Shown: positions 44,831-57,179 of the stretch, in pieces
Numbering within the stretch: position 1 is the first letter of the stretch
Layout: each line of letters starts with the position of its first letter
Assembly (NCBI GenBank): GCA_019321725.1
Contig: CM033108.1
Span: 10,434,060-10,498,059, forward strand
DNA: 64,000 bases
Source: Paulownia fortunei
Taxonomy: Eukaryota > Streptophyta > Magnoliopsida > Lamiales > Paulowniaceae
Direction of reading: 5' to 3'
The notes under the pieces: model-generated
The model's input: the letters and a program-made list of their open reading frames with translations, nothing else
Database searches by the model: none
What the model was told of the DNA's origin: nothing
Program-made: the position numbers and the translations under genes

Positions 44831-46458
44831 AGTTAGAGTAGGATGCCTGGTGCCTCAATTAGATTGGGTGTATTGTACTTCTTTCTTTTGTAAAATGATC
44901 TTATTGGATTCATATTAATATAAAAGACACTTTCTTTATCTTATGTCTTGCATTTTTCTTCTGTACATTAGATAAAGTCCTTATTCCTATGGGGCATGGT
45001 CACGCATATGATGATGATTATGGAACATGCCTCTTAGGTTTTGGTCTTAAATAAATTCTGAGTTAAGATCTTTTTGAGATAGGACATCAAATAGCCCAAT
45101 AGACTCGCGCATACGATGCATGCTCTCATGAGGAGAATGTTTCATTTTATAGGCATTAGCATAGTGATACAAGTACATTTATGCGGTTGCTTATTATATA
45201 ACAAGTACACTGAACTGACCTGCTAGAAATTCTTAATTGGAAAAATCATTTGTCGAATTAAGGATCTCTATGTTATGATAGTGCACGACTAGCCCTTTGA
45301 CTTGAGACACTATAGTAATCTTGTGCATGTCATGTCTGATTACATGACAATCACAAAGGGATTATGTTGGGTATTACATCTGCATATATAGAGGTTAATC
45401 AGTGACCAACAAAGGATCCGTCACTTGTCCAGTAGAATAAGTTAATCTCCTTCATAGTTTGTGGCTTTAAAATCCTTGGCTAAGATATGAGAAAGTTAGA
45501 AAAGGGTTTTTGACGATTCATCTAGAGTCACTGAAACTTGAATTGGAATTATAGGTATTGAGTCAATTAGGGTTTCGACTTTTATACACACCCTAAACCC
45601 ACTTGGAATATTAGAATAATTAAATTAAATAGAAAAAATAGTTTTTCTTATTTAAATTGATATAAGATATCAAGATTGAATTTATGGGATAGGTTTAATG
45701 TATCTTGATATTAAAACTGAATTTATGGGATAGATTCAATGTATCTGGAAGAGAGAAGGGCAGAAAATTGATGGTCAATTAGAGTCCATATTTTCGGCCA
45801 TTAAAGATAGAAAGAAGAGGTAATTTTTATATGATGTAGATTTGGTTTATTAGGAAAGTTAAACTTTCCAAACAACCAAATTAACATATGGGGCTAATAT
45901 TAGATTTGACCTAATTTTTGTAGCCACCATTTTTCTACTACTCCAAAAATCGACCACAAACAAAAAAAATTCTTCTTCTCTTTTCTCCATATCCTTGTTC
46001 TTCAAATATCCCAGTGTATTGTTCTTCTTCCACCAGTTGGATTAAGAACAATAATAAAAATATCTAATCTTTGATTCCATTAGTTGGATTAAAAATTAGT
46101 GTTCACTCCCATTTTAGGCTTGAAAAGGAAAATAGAGAACACTAGCAAGTTCTTTGTTTTTTTGTTATTCTAGTTCAAGGTATGTTCTTCTTTAGAGGGA
46201 GGGCGCAGAATTCCCTTGTGTGAGATTTGCTACAATCCGATAATTGATTGCCTCAAGTCTTGCACTGAATAGGAGAATAAAAAAAGGGTAATGAATTACA
46301 TCGTCATTAAATTTATATTTTATTTATTGAACTGTTAATAATGCCGATCGTTATAATTATTGTGAAATTGGGGGTAATTCAATAAATGTTATTGCATCTT
46401 TTATTTTAAAATTTTTAATTTTCACTGCGTTTACCCCTAGGTTATAGTGAACCCAACA
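44831..46458 (+). repeat. 5' LTR of copia G, internally deleted
   Basis: 1628 bp. It starts AGTTAGAGTAGGATGCC, where the 3' LTR has TGTTAGAGTAGGATGTC, so the terminal T has mutated. It ends GTGAACCCAACA. Alignment with the 3' LTR jumps from ACCCTAAAC (about 45598, matching 62765) to CCACTTGGAATATTAG (45601, matching 63358). About 590 bp, including the AATTAATT tract and the GTGACC block, is thus missing here. Confidence 0.9.
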
Positions 46459-46473
46459 GTATCAAAGCAACGG
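46459..46473 (+). other. Primer binding site of copia G
   Basis: GTATCAAAGCAACGG follows the LTR directly. The first ten bases are a one-mismatch form of the initiator-Met-tRNA site (GTATCAGAGC). Confidence 0.7.
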
Positions 46474-48040
46474 TTCGCATTATTAACAGTTGATGTGATT
46501 CATTTTGAATGTTTACTTGATAAACATCACTTTTTTTGTTTTTGTATTTGTAGCAATTGGATATAATTGGTTTTATTAATTACATGTAAAATGTTTTAAA
46601 TTTGTTGAAATATTAAATCGAAGCATACGATGCATTTGAACCAAGAACCCATGGGTGCGCTATGCAGTTCAAGACAGCATCACGGGTGACTATCTGTCGT
46701 GCATGCTCACAGCGAGTAGACAGTGCAACGTGTGTGTAGTAGGGCTGCCCGCACACCAGCCTGCTGCAAGCAGGGGCTAGTTCTGCCTGGCGGTGCATGT
46801 GCGACTTGGCAATAGTTTGTCGTTTGGTCGCACGATATGCTGTCGGGCATTTTTTTTACTTGCAATTTTGATATATATTATATTTTATTAATTTTAAATT
46901 AATTATTAATTTTAAAATACTAATTTTTTTTTTCATAAAATAGAAGATTGTGTCCAAATCTTAAAAATGTATTGTTTAACAACTTGATAATTTTACTTAT
47001 TTTAAAATTCATATGATGAATATTTATTACATATTTTATTTAGGGATGATCATAGGCCTATGACCAATGTCATTGGATGTTTTAATTATCTTTGGGTATT
47101 TGGGACCTGCGAGCCCCTTATTCTATTTTTTGCATGCATTTAATTTTTGCAAAGAGAGTAGAATAGAAAGTGAGTTTCTATTTTAAATTTTGTAAATAGA
47201 GGACAAGGCCCATGCTTGTATGGGTTATTAAATGCAAATGTAATAGAATATGAGATTCAAGGCCTATGAATGTATGGGTATAAAAATAAAATAAAATAGA
47301 ATACTTATTTATATTTCTGCCCTTAGATTGACCTTGACCCATTTTTAGCTCAAACGGGTCACATAGGTTGGCCATGATCATCCTATCACTTTTTGCATGA
47401 TGAGCATTAAATAACTCACCTAGTAATTTTAATTGATGAGGTCATTGATAAAATCAAACCCCATTAAGTAAACAAGTTTCTACAATTCTATATAAAATAA
47501 AAATGGACAAGTTAGGTAGGACCTATCATTCCATGCCTACCATCAAAGGTAGAGACATGATGATGTTACCGTACTTGATCATTGGCTATGAGTTGTGGGG
47601 TGGTCTTGTGTTGGAAAGTTGTGATCTCTACCAAGCATAGAGATGCTCATGGGATGGACTCATCATTATGTTGGCCATAAGTCGTGGGACATCTTGATGC
47701 TCCATCTACACGAATATTTGATGGGTGCAGTTTGACGCTTAGTATAATATGAACTTATAAAATTGGGGATATGGGAAGAGATGAGGCAAAACAAACTATA
47801 ATCATCAAAAATTGACCACCGATAGAAATATTTCATGGGCTTATAAAATTGGGGTGTGAAATATTTCCGTTAGACCTCAAGCCCACATGGAAGTTTGACT
47901 TTTTGAAACTTCCATTAGGGATGATGGAGTTCGAGTAAAATAGTGGGAGACATTTAGTATTAAAGACCTTATATTAAATGAATATGATTTTTCCATAGTT
48001 TACTCTTTTTTCTGCCTCGTTTATGATAATTGTTATCGCT
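46474..48040 (+). other. Copia G leader
   Basis: A 1.6-kb non-coding leader collinear with the leaders of A and B. 46620-46850 is GC-rich (many GTGC, CTGC and CGCAC words) in AT-rich surroundings. ATCATAGGCCTATGACCAAT (47049-47068) and GGGACCTGCGAGCCCCTTAT (about 47101-47120) are the blocks shared with A and B. The last part (47690-48040) matches 6329-6591. Confidence 0.6.
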
Positions 48041-48840
48041 TATAATTCCACTAAAATTATTCTTGACACCAATAAACATTAGTAAGCTCCAATTCTATCT
48101 GGATTACTCTTGAAATTTGAGAATGGTTCTCAAATTTGAGAGGTTAAGAAATGTGCAAAAGGAGAGTTTTTATAAATAGTTATAGAAACAACTCTCACAA
48201 GAATTATGGAAGTATTTCCCATTACACATTCTGCAAAGAGTTGCAGAGAATCCTTCTAAAATCGTTGAAGAAAAACCTCCTATAAAGAGTTATAGGAGAT
48301 TCTAGTTGGCAAAGCTAGATGATTAATCTAGATAAGATTGGTTCATGCCACTAATGCAGGATAATGGGGCATTAGAAGAGAGATGCAAGTATTGACATGC
48401 TCAATGATTTAGAAATATATTCAAAATAAAGTTTTGAATTAGAATGAGTTCTAGTTCAAATTTAATTTTGTTGAATTAAATAGTCGACATTAAAAATTCT
48501 TGTTAAAGTAATAGATACTGGATATTGATCCTATCTCTGTAAAGAGTTGCAAGAGTTGACAAGAGGAATACTATCAGCGTTGATGATTTTTTTAGGGTAT
48601 AATATATCGGATATGATCCCATCTTTTCAAAGAGTTTCAAAGAATGAGACTATGAGGACGATCTTTTAGCTTCAGAGTAAAGCAAATATTGCTTCATTAG
48701 CTAAAGAAGCAATCCACGTAACTCTAGATAGAATTAAGGTAGTTTTAATTATTTTTCTTTTTTACTAAAAGATATTAAGAGCATAATCTCTATTAGACAG
48801 AGAAAGTTTGGTCGAAAGATCGAAGGTGGAAATATTTCAT
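48041..48840 (+). other. Gag-less region with a cluster of stem-loops
   Basis: The first 30 bp still resemble the start of gag (CCACTAAAATTATTCTTGAC, the ILDTNK segment), but the body of gag is not recognisable and no long frame exists. Strong inverted repeats are frequent. AAATTTGAGAA/TTCTCAAATTT lies at 48113-48137 (11 bp perfect, 3-nt loop), a 10-bp stem with one wobble at 48166-48189, a 7-8 bp stem at 48229-48248 and a 9-bp stem at 48277-48298. CTAGAT/ATCTAG lies at 48315-48331 and ATTGCTTC/GAAGCAAT at 48688-48713. AAAGAGTT recurs four times (48235, 48284, 48541, 48629), twice as the loop of a well-paired stem. Function unknown. Confidence 0.6.
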
Positions 48841-50943
48841 GGTTCTTAATGTTGGTACATTGATAAATAATTAATACAATCGCAAATTCCATGCTAATTA
48901 TTCAAAAAAATAAAAAAATAGATAATCATAGTTCCCAACTCTTATAACTTGCTAGATTTGGTCACACATCTCTAAGAAGAGAATTCACAGGTTGGCCCAA
49001 TTGCTCGATCTTTCAAAAAAGCAAAGAATACCAATATGTGAGTCATGTCTCAAAGGGAAGATGACCAAATCACTATTTGTTAGACAAGTGGATCTAGCCA
49101 AAAATCTATTGAATTTGATCCATTTAGATGTATGCGGGTCCACAAAGTGTTAGTGCTCGTGGGAACTATCACTACTTCATAACCTTTACAGATGATTATT
49201 TTAGGTATGGTTATGTCTACCTTATGAGGTACAAATCTGAAGCTTTTGAATTTCACAAAATTTAGATGCGAAGTGAAGAAACGACTAGGCTAAGTATTAG
49301 GGCTCTTCGATCAGATCAAGGAGATGAGTACTTGATCATAAAGTTTCTTAATTATCTAAAAGAGAATGAGATTCTCTCACAGTGGACTCCTCCTGCTACT
49401 ACAACTCAACTCAACGGATTGCGGAACATAGGAATTGAACCTTGTTGGACATGGTTCGATCTATGACAAGTTTCACTTTATTACTTTTTTTCATTCTGGG
49501 ACTATACCTTAGAAATGGTGGGATACCTATTTAACAGGGTGTCATCTAAAGTCATGCCCAAAACGCCATATGAGATTTGGTACGGTAAGACACCTTCCTA
49601 TAAATACCTTAGGGTATAGGGTGTGGTGCTTATGTGAAGCAGCACGTAGGAGATAAATTAGATATGAGATCTATCTTATACAAGTTCATGGGGTATCTAA
49701 AGAAATCTATTGGATACTATCTCTATGATGCCTCGAAACAAAAGGTGTTTGTTTCAAGAAATGCCACCTTCCTTAAAGAAGAATTTCTTTTAGAGACAAG
49801 TGGAAAAGTCATGGAACTTGAAGAAGTTCAAGAACCATAGAACGCCCCAACTATTGCAGTAGATGACACACTAGCTGATGTTGGGCCCTCTGAGGCACAA
49901 CCTCTTCGTAGATCCAAAAAGGTCTTAAGGGTACCTAATAGGTATGGTTTTTTATTAGAGAACAAAGAAGAGGGACTCTCCTTGGGTAATGATTCAAGAA
50001 GCTATAGAGAGATGATGTCTGACATCGACTTAGAGAAGTGGAAAGAAGTTATGCAGTCTGAGATGAACTTTACGTACTTCAATGAGGTATGGACCTTGGT
50101 GGACCCACCATAGAGAACTATTCACATTGGCTGTAAATGGGTCTACAAGCAGAAGCTTGGAGTAGATGGAGAGGTAACGACCTATAAAGTAAGTTTGGTT
50201 GCAAAAGGTTACACTCAAAAGAAAAGAATTGATTATGAGGAAACTTTTTCACCAATAGCGATGCTTAAATCCATCCAAATTTTGCTAGCCATATCTGCAT
50301 ATTATGATTATGATATATGCTAAATGGATGTGTAAATCACTTTTCTTAATGAAAACATTAAGGAAGAGGTCTATATGAAGCACCTGGAAGACTTCATATC
50401 CAGTAGGAGAGAGCAAAAGGTTTGCAAGCTCCAGACATCCATTTATAGACTCAAACAGGCTTTGAGAAGTTGGAACATCCAGTTTGATTAAACAATCAAA
50501 ATGTTTGATTCTCATAAGAACCTAGATGAACCATGTGTCTAAAAAAAGGTTAGTGGAAGAGCAGTTATATTTGTTGTGCTCTATGTTGATGACATCCTAC
50601 TCATTGGGAATGATGTAGGGATATTGCAGTCAATGAGGACTTGATTGTCTAAATAGTTTTCCATGAAGGACTTGGGATATGCATATTTTATCCTAGGGAT
50701 AATGATTTATAGAGATAGATCTAGAGGAATGATCAGACTATCCTAGTCCATCTATATAGATAAAGTGCTAAAAAGGAATCCAAATGAGAATTCCTGCCTA
50801 TGAGTCGTGGATTTCACTCTCTAAGGCTATGTCTCTCAAGACACTTGAAAAGAGAGAAAGAATGACTTACATGGTTTATGTGTCTGCAATAGGGAGCATA
50901 ATATATGTATTATTGTGCACAATGCCTGATATTGTACATGCTC
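48841..50943 (+). pseudogene. Copia G integrase and RT (part 1)
   Basis: The reading begins in GAG-pre-integrase (IIQKNKKIDNHSSQLL; H of the zinc site at about 48970, CES at about 49040). Integrase follows with SVSARGNYHYFITFTDD (about 49150), LRSDQGDEYL (about 49306, second Asp) and TPYEIWYGKTPSYKYL. RT shows [14 protein letters not shown] (about 50137), ETFSPIAMLKS and the active site LYVDDILLIGND (50578-50615). The frame shifts often and there are stops. It is interrupted at 50943 within CTMPDIVHA by element F and continues at 61350. Confidence 0.85.
50939..50943. repeat. Target site duplication of element F, left
   Basis: TGCTC directly before the LTR start TGTGATACCC. The same five bases follow the other end at 61350-61354. 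Confidence 0.95.
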
Positions 50944-53817
50944 TGTGATACCCGAGCCTCTTACTACTCACATGGCCAAATATGATTCATGCATTACGTG
51001 TTAATTTTATATGCTATTTGCATTTCTATTGACATTGTATAATTTATTTCATTTTATACGACATTCTTGAATATTAAACATAATTTTGAAGCTCTTGAAC
51101 GGTATTAGTTATTGAATTTCCTAATCTAAGTAGTTGATTTTATATTAAAATAAGAAGAAAATGAGGTGGATCAATATTAAATATAGATGGGAAATATAGG
51201 TTATAATTTTGGAAGTGTTAAAAGTGTTACTAGTAAACTTATACGGTTTAATTTGATTTGATCAAGTTATTTCAAAAGTATATATTTGTAAATTAGCATA
51301 CTTGGGATATTGGACATGATATAATGTGATTTAAGTATCATATTACAAGGCCCATATGTGCATATGATTTTAGAAATGCGAACTAGATAATTCTTTTAGA
51401 ATCGGATGTGAATCGGTTTGGAGATCGAATGAACGAACATAGGAAATAACTATGGAAATGAATGGTGACTAAGATAGGTTGAAACCAAATAAAAATAGGT
51501 GCGACACATAAGATTAGGGCTGCAAGATAAGGGAGAAAATTAGATTTTACCATTTACTTGCCACCTCATGCTTTCTTATTAAGCTTAAGCTAACATCTCA
51601 AGCTAACACCTCAAACCCTTCACCCTTAAGCCACGACCAGACCCTCATTTCAGCCATTTTCATCTTCCAAACACACACCTTAAGGTCTCCAAGTCATCCA
51701 AATTGATTCCAAGTTGAAATAAAAGCAAGAAAAGCAAAGGAGAAGTGATTACCATCAAGTTAACCTCAAAATCTGCATAGGTAACACTTATCTACGGTTT
51801 TGCCTTTGGTTTTCAGATTATTATGAATGGTTTTATTTTTTATTAAGATTTCAATATCTCTTATAAAAGTGTTAGGAAGTTTTTAGTTAGACTTTGGTGC
51901 ACAAAGAAAGGGTTTTTCATGACAAACAATTAATAGAAAATACTTATGGCAGAAACTATCATCTTACTGTTTTCTTATATTTTAGACTTCAAAAGTGTAT
52001 GGTACGTTGAATAAAACCTATAATTATTACCTTTACATAACCATATATGATTTAAGAGTATTGGAATGAAGTTTTATCAGTTGGAAATTGAAATAGATAA
52101 TGATATTGGAGAAACACTCAAACTGCCAAAATAGCAAAATCTGTTTTGGTGTGCTGTGAAGGAGACTGAATTAGGGGAGCTAAATCCATTATTTTTGGTA
52201 ATAATATGACCTGGTTGTCTCCTTATATATGTTATCTAAGTATGGTGAAAATGTGGGAGTGATTGAATATACTTAAGGGTGTCAAAACCATTAATGTCAT
52301 GAAGTGTGCAAAACTGTCACGGTAGGAAACAATCTGTTTCAGTATGTCGTAAAGAGAGCTGAACTTGGGAAGCTATATCCGTGATTTTTAGCAATTCTAT
52401 GATATGGTTACATTTATATATATGTTATCTAAGTGTGGTAAAAATTTGGGAGTGATTGGATATGCTTAGGGATGTTAAAATTATCATACAACTAAACTTG
52501 ACAGCAAGAGAATATGAAAATGTGAATCTGCCACATTTGATCACTTAGCATGTTTCAACCTAGACATATTGCTATTGAGTGTTAAAAATTAGGTACATGC
52601 TATTAGAGTTATAATACTTCAATTACATGATGTTTGCATGTATTTAAGATGAGAAATTAAGGTATTTGAGGGGCTATATTGGGTTCTAGTTTGTGAAAGC
52701 TTGATTGTTAGCTTATAGCTTGGTGTTTAAGGTCTAGTATGAGATTTTGTGCTTTCAACTTGCCAAATTGGGAATGGTGCTTGATGTTGGGTAATATTAC
52801 AGGCTATTTTACATCTAAGGTTGGAGAGGAATACTAAACAAATTTAGACTAAGCCACCAACCAAGTGAAAGGTAAGTAAAGATTCATTTACAACCACAAT
52901 GCATAGACATAGTAGATGTGTGAATTATATGTAATATCATAAATTATATGTGCATAGTAGAGGGCTCTCCATTGAGCATACATACATGGGCATTTTCATT
53001 AACACATGTATGCATCATATACGAGCATTGTGATAAATCTTGCATTGCACGGCATGATTCAGAGAAAGAAAAATATTTTGCTGACCACTACTAGTGCACC
53101 GAAGCATGCAAGGATTTGCATGGTTTTATGCATGGATTTGCAGGTTCGTGTGCATGATTTGCATGCGTATGAGTATGCATAGTTTGCATGCTTATATGAT
53201 TATTGGCCATTGGATTATGGCAGTGTACAGAGCTCTTTTCCGGTGCATGGGATAGTAGCGTTGGTCAGGGGCCCAAGAAAGAAATGATTTTGATTGAAAT
53301 ATTTTGATGCATAAAATTGCATTATGAGCATAGCATTTTGAGTTGCATGACTTGATATTGTGGATTATTCTTTGACATGCATAATCTTTACTTGCTGAGC
53401 GTTAGCTCATATAGTTTATGCATTGTAGGTGAGTACGACGATGCTTGAAGCATCTTTGGCTGACTGGTCGGCTGTTGGAGCTCATGTAGGTGTTTGAGGG
53501 AGTGTGTACATGGATGACGACCTGTTGGGCTATTTTGTTGGCTTGTTATATTTTGAGTCTGGTGTATTATGTTTTTAGATTGGTACTATATTTCTCTTTT
53601 AAAACTTTACTGTAAATAAGTATGTAAATATTGTGGTCGTTGTAGGTGTTGTGTTTTTATATAAATACTGATCCTTCTATTTTAAACAGGGTTGTGCATG
53701 TAAGAAGTGATTTAGCTTTTCTTAAAATGTTAAAAAAATATATATATATGCGTACACACAAGCTCTATCTCGTCAAATATACAATATATATGGTTGTGTA
53801 GTAATGGGGGTGTTACA
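50944..53817 (+). repeat. 5' LTR of element F
   Basis: 2874 bp, TGTGATACCCGAGCC to GGGGGTGTTACA. A CATGCA-rich repeat cluster lies at 53104-53192. It carries the element's promoter by family logic, but no TATA box was assigned with confidence. Confidence 0.95.
53104..53192 (+). repeat. CATGCA / ATTTGCATG cluster in LTR
   Basis: Irregular short repeats of GCATG, ATGCAT and ATTTGCATG, spaced about 10-20 bp. They are conserved in the 3' LTR at 60635-60724 and absent from the corresponding part of element E. CATGCA is the core of the plant RY element; a regulatory role here is only a possibility. Confidence 0.7.
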
Positions 53818-53820
53818 GAG

Positions 53821-53833
53821 TGGTATCAGAGCC
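53821..53833 (+). other. Primer binding site of element F
   Basis: TGGTATCAGAGCC, an exact match to the plant initiator-Met-tRNA complementary site, three bases after the LTR end. Confidence 0.95.
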
Positions 53834-53988
53834 CAGGTCTTGATTCTGTAGACTGTCCATGTACATAACCTTTGAAACTTGCGGAGCGCAGCCATGCCAG
53901 TAAGTTTTATATTATCATATATTTCATTTCATATTTCATGAATTATATTGGCCATATGTTGTCAAACTTGTATAAACAGCGCTGTAAA

Positions 53989-55090
53989 ATGGTGAGAATT
54001 CGTGGTGAGAGCAGTGGTGGTGCCAGAGCACAGAGGAATGAGACACCCATCCTAGTTAATGATCAAGATACCATGATTAATCGATTAACAGAATTGATTG
54101 AACGACAGTCTGAACAGATTCAACAATTGATTCGGTAGAGGGATAATGGTGAGCAACCACGGGTGGAGGTAAACCAACAGTAGGCAGACTATATATATAT
54201 GGTGGGAGAACGATTTAGGAGGCTGGATCCCCCAATTTGAGGATGCTATTGATCCTACTACTGCAGAGGACTGGTTGAGGACCCTGGAGAACATGTTCAA
54301 TACAGCAAGGTGCCAGTAGAGGAGAGGGTAATGTGTGCCACTTTTATGCTTCGCGGTAGTGCAGGCCATTGGTGGGACATGATTAGTAGTATAGAGGACA
54401 TTACTACCATGACTGGGATAGATTCAAGGAGTTATTCCGAAATAAATATTTCACAGCTCCAGTTCGCATGATGAAGATGAACGAGTTTATACAACTGCGA
54501 CAAGGAGCGATGACTGTTGGGGAATATATTCGTAAATTTGAACAACTGTCCAGGTTTGCTACGCACATGGTCAGCACTGAAGTACTGAAAGTAGAGATAT
54601 TTCTGGAGGGTTTGAAGCCAGAGTTATACCGGGATGTGAATATGGCGGGTACTCAAGGGCTGACATTTTCACAGGTGGCTGAGAGGGCGTTGGTGGCAGA
54701 ACAGGCTGAATTGAGAATTGTCCGTGCACAGGAGGCTCGACAGCAGTTCAGACAGCAGGGACAGAGATGGACTGTGGGGCAAAGAGGCATGTCCAAATGC
54801 AAAAGTTGATCCAAATACAAAAGCCGGATTTAAATTTCAAGAAGAACGAGGCCAACAACAAGAAGGTCAAAATAAGAGGCCCCGGATCGAACAAGGAAAG
54901 GCATCGATGCCAAAAACTGTGTGTCAAAAATATGGTAATCGACATACTAGAGGCTGCTATATAGATACCAGGACGTGTTTTCGATGCGGAATGCGGGACA
55001 TATTACTAAATTTTGTCCAGGTAAACAAAATCAGACCGGCCAAAAGAATATACCAGCCAAGGTGTTCACTATGACCAGAGCAGATGCATA
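53989..55090 (+). pseudogene. Gag of element F
   Basis: Starts MVRIRGESSGGARAQ at 53989, where the ATG begins a typical basic N-terminus after a short leader. The capsid domain is split over frames: DPTTAEDWLRTLENMF (about 54248-54300), CATFMLRGSAGHWWD (54335-54380), then an open piece 54468-54809 with MKMNEFIQLRQGAMTVGEYI and FEQLSRFA. The zinc knuckle at 54970-55020 has CFRCG, then a one-base change of frame, then AGHITKFC. At least three frameshifts and two stops mean no full capsid protein. Confidence 0.85.
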
Positions 55091-55094
55091 AGCA

Positions 55095-55427
55095 AATCCA
55101 TCAGTGGTGATAGGTACACTTTATATTTCTAGTGTTCCAACACTTGTGTTATTTGATTCTGGAGCCACGCATTCATTTGCATCCACTAAGTACGTGAAGA
55201 GGCTGGGTAGAATACCAGATGTAGCAGAAATCAGTTATAGTGTAACAGTTCCCTCTGGTGATGCTAGACAAACCGATCGGATTTTGAGAGCTTGTGCTAT
55301 ACCTATTGAAGGTAGAGAATTATATGCTGATTTGATTGTGTTGGATATGAATGATTATGATGTCATTTTGGGCATGGATTGGTTGTCAAAGTATGGGGCT
55401 ACTATCAACTGTAAGGAAAAGACGTAA
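55095..55427 (+). pseudogene. Aspartic protease of element F
   Basis: An intact-looking domain of about 105 residues: GTLYISSVPTLVLFDSGATH (active site DSGATHSFAS, the Ser variant usual in plant chromoviruses), a flap region near VPSGDARQT and the closing YDVILGMDWLSKYGA. It is open within itself, but the flanking gag and RT are out of frame with it. It would cleave the polyprotein as a dimer. Confidence 0.85.
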
Positions 55428-56900
55428 CATTTCAACTTTCTGGGAAAGAATTTTCACATTTGCCAGCATTGTCAAGAATTTTAGATTCCCTATGATTTCA
55501 GCAGTGAAGGCACAACGATTACTCGATGATGGTTGCGAAGGGTACTTGGTGAGTGTCATGAATTGAGGAACAACACCCACCAACTCTGAGTGAAATACCA
55601 GTGGTGCGGGAATATACTGAAGTATTCCAGATGATCTCCCGGACTGCCACCAGATCGTGAAATAAAGTTTGTTATTGACATACAACCAGGAACGTCTTCA
55701 ATTTCAAAAACTCCCTACAGAATGGCTCCATTGGAGTTGAAAGAATTGAAAGTACAATTACAAGACTTGTTGGACAAGGGATTCATCAGACCGAGCTTTT
55801 CACCTTGGGGAGCACCAGTTTGTTTGTACGTAAGAAGGATGGCACCATGAGACTGTGCATCGATTATCGAGAGTTGAACAGGGTCACAATTAAGAATAAG
55901 TATCCGTTACCCAGAATCGATGATTTATTTGACCAGCTTCAGGGTGCCGCAATATTTTCAAAGATTGACTTACGCTCTGGGTACCATCAATTGAAAATAA
56001 AGAAGAGGATATCCCCAAGACGGCATTTAGTACAAGATATGGGCACTATGAATTTTTGTGATGCCATTGGATTGACTAACGCTCCAGCAGCATTCATGGA
56101 TCTGATGAACAGAGTGTTTAAAGAATTTCTAGATAAATTTGTTATTGTGTTCATAGATGACATTCTAGTTTACTCCAGAACTAAAGAAGAGCATGCCGCA
56201 CATTTAACACAAGTACTAGAGGTCCTGAAAGTGAAGCAGTTATACGCCAAATTCAAGAAATGCGAGTTCTGGTTAGATCGTGTGGTATTCTTGGGACATG
56301 TTATATCAGGAGCGGGAATATCAGTAGATCCAAGTAAAGTTGAAGCTATCAACAACTGGATGCAGCCTACTAATCCTTCAGAGGTGCACAGTTTTTCTGG
56401 GTTTAGCTGGATATTACCGAAGATTTGTGGAGGGGTTCTCCAAGATTGCAATGCCATTGACACAATTAACCAGAAAAGGGTGATGTTTAGATGGACGGAT
56501 ATGTGTGAGCGAAGTTTCCAGGAGCTGAAAAAGAGGCTGACTTGCACCTATTCTCTCAATTCCATCAGGTACGGGAGGATTCATAATTTACAGTGACGCA
56601 TCGAAGAATGGATTAGGATGTGTACTGATGCAGAATGGCAAAGTAATTGCGTATGCCACGCATTGACTTGGAACTTGCTGCTGTAGTATTTGCACTTAAA
56701 ATATGGAGGCACTATTTATATGGTGAACGGTGCGAGATCTATACTGATCACAAGAGCCTCAAATACTTCTTCACACAGAAAGAGTTGAATATGCGGCAGC
56801 GAAGATGGCTAGAACTGGTAAAAGATTATGATTGTGTGATCAATTACCACCCCGGTAAAGCCAACATTGTAGCTGATGCATTGAGCCAAAAATCCACACA
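55428..56900 (+). pseudogene. Reverse transcriptase and RNase H of element F
   Basis: RT is mostly open from 55805 to 56596: [46 protein letters not shown], then a shifted stretch (about 56010-56070) and [13 protein letters not shown]. The active site [10 protein letters not shown] follows at about 56152. RNase H has [20 protein letters not shown] (about 56582-56640) and then apparently lacks about a dozen residues before [42 protein letters not shown] and [13 protein letters not shown] end it at about 56890. The enzyme would copy the RNA to DNA; this copy needs several repairs. Confidence 0.9.
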
Positions 56901-57179
56901 AAGTACAATAGCTATGGCTTTAATTCAGAAACTGGAACTGAATGAGTTGAAGAAAATGAATATAGAGATTTTACAGACAGGAGTAATAGAGGCAAAGTTG
57001 GCAGCCCTGATGCTTCAGCCTACGCTAATTGATAGGATCAAACAGGGACAGCGAGATGATGAATATCTCATCAATATGAGAAAATATGTTGTTACAGGGA
57101 AGTCTCCTGAATTTGAGATGACTCAGAATGATATTTTACAATTTAGAGGGCGGTTTTGTGTGCCAAATATTGATAACAT

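Noticed and set aside
46613..46798. Open - strand frame in the GC-rich patch of copia G
   Set aside because: Antisense, not shared with the leaders of A or B, and without recognisable motif.
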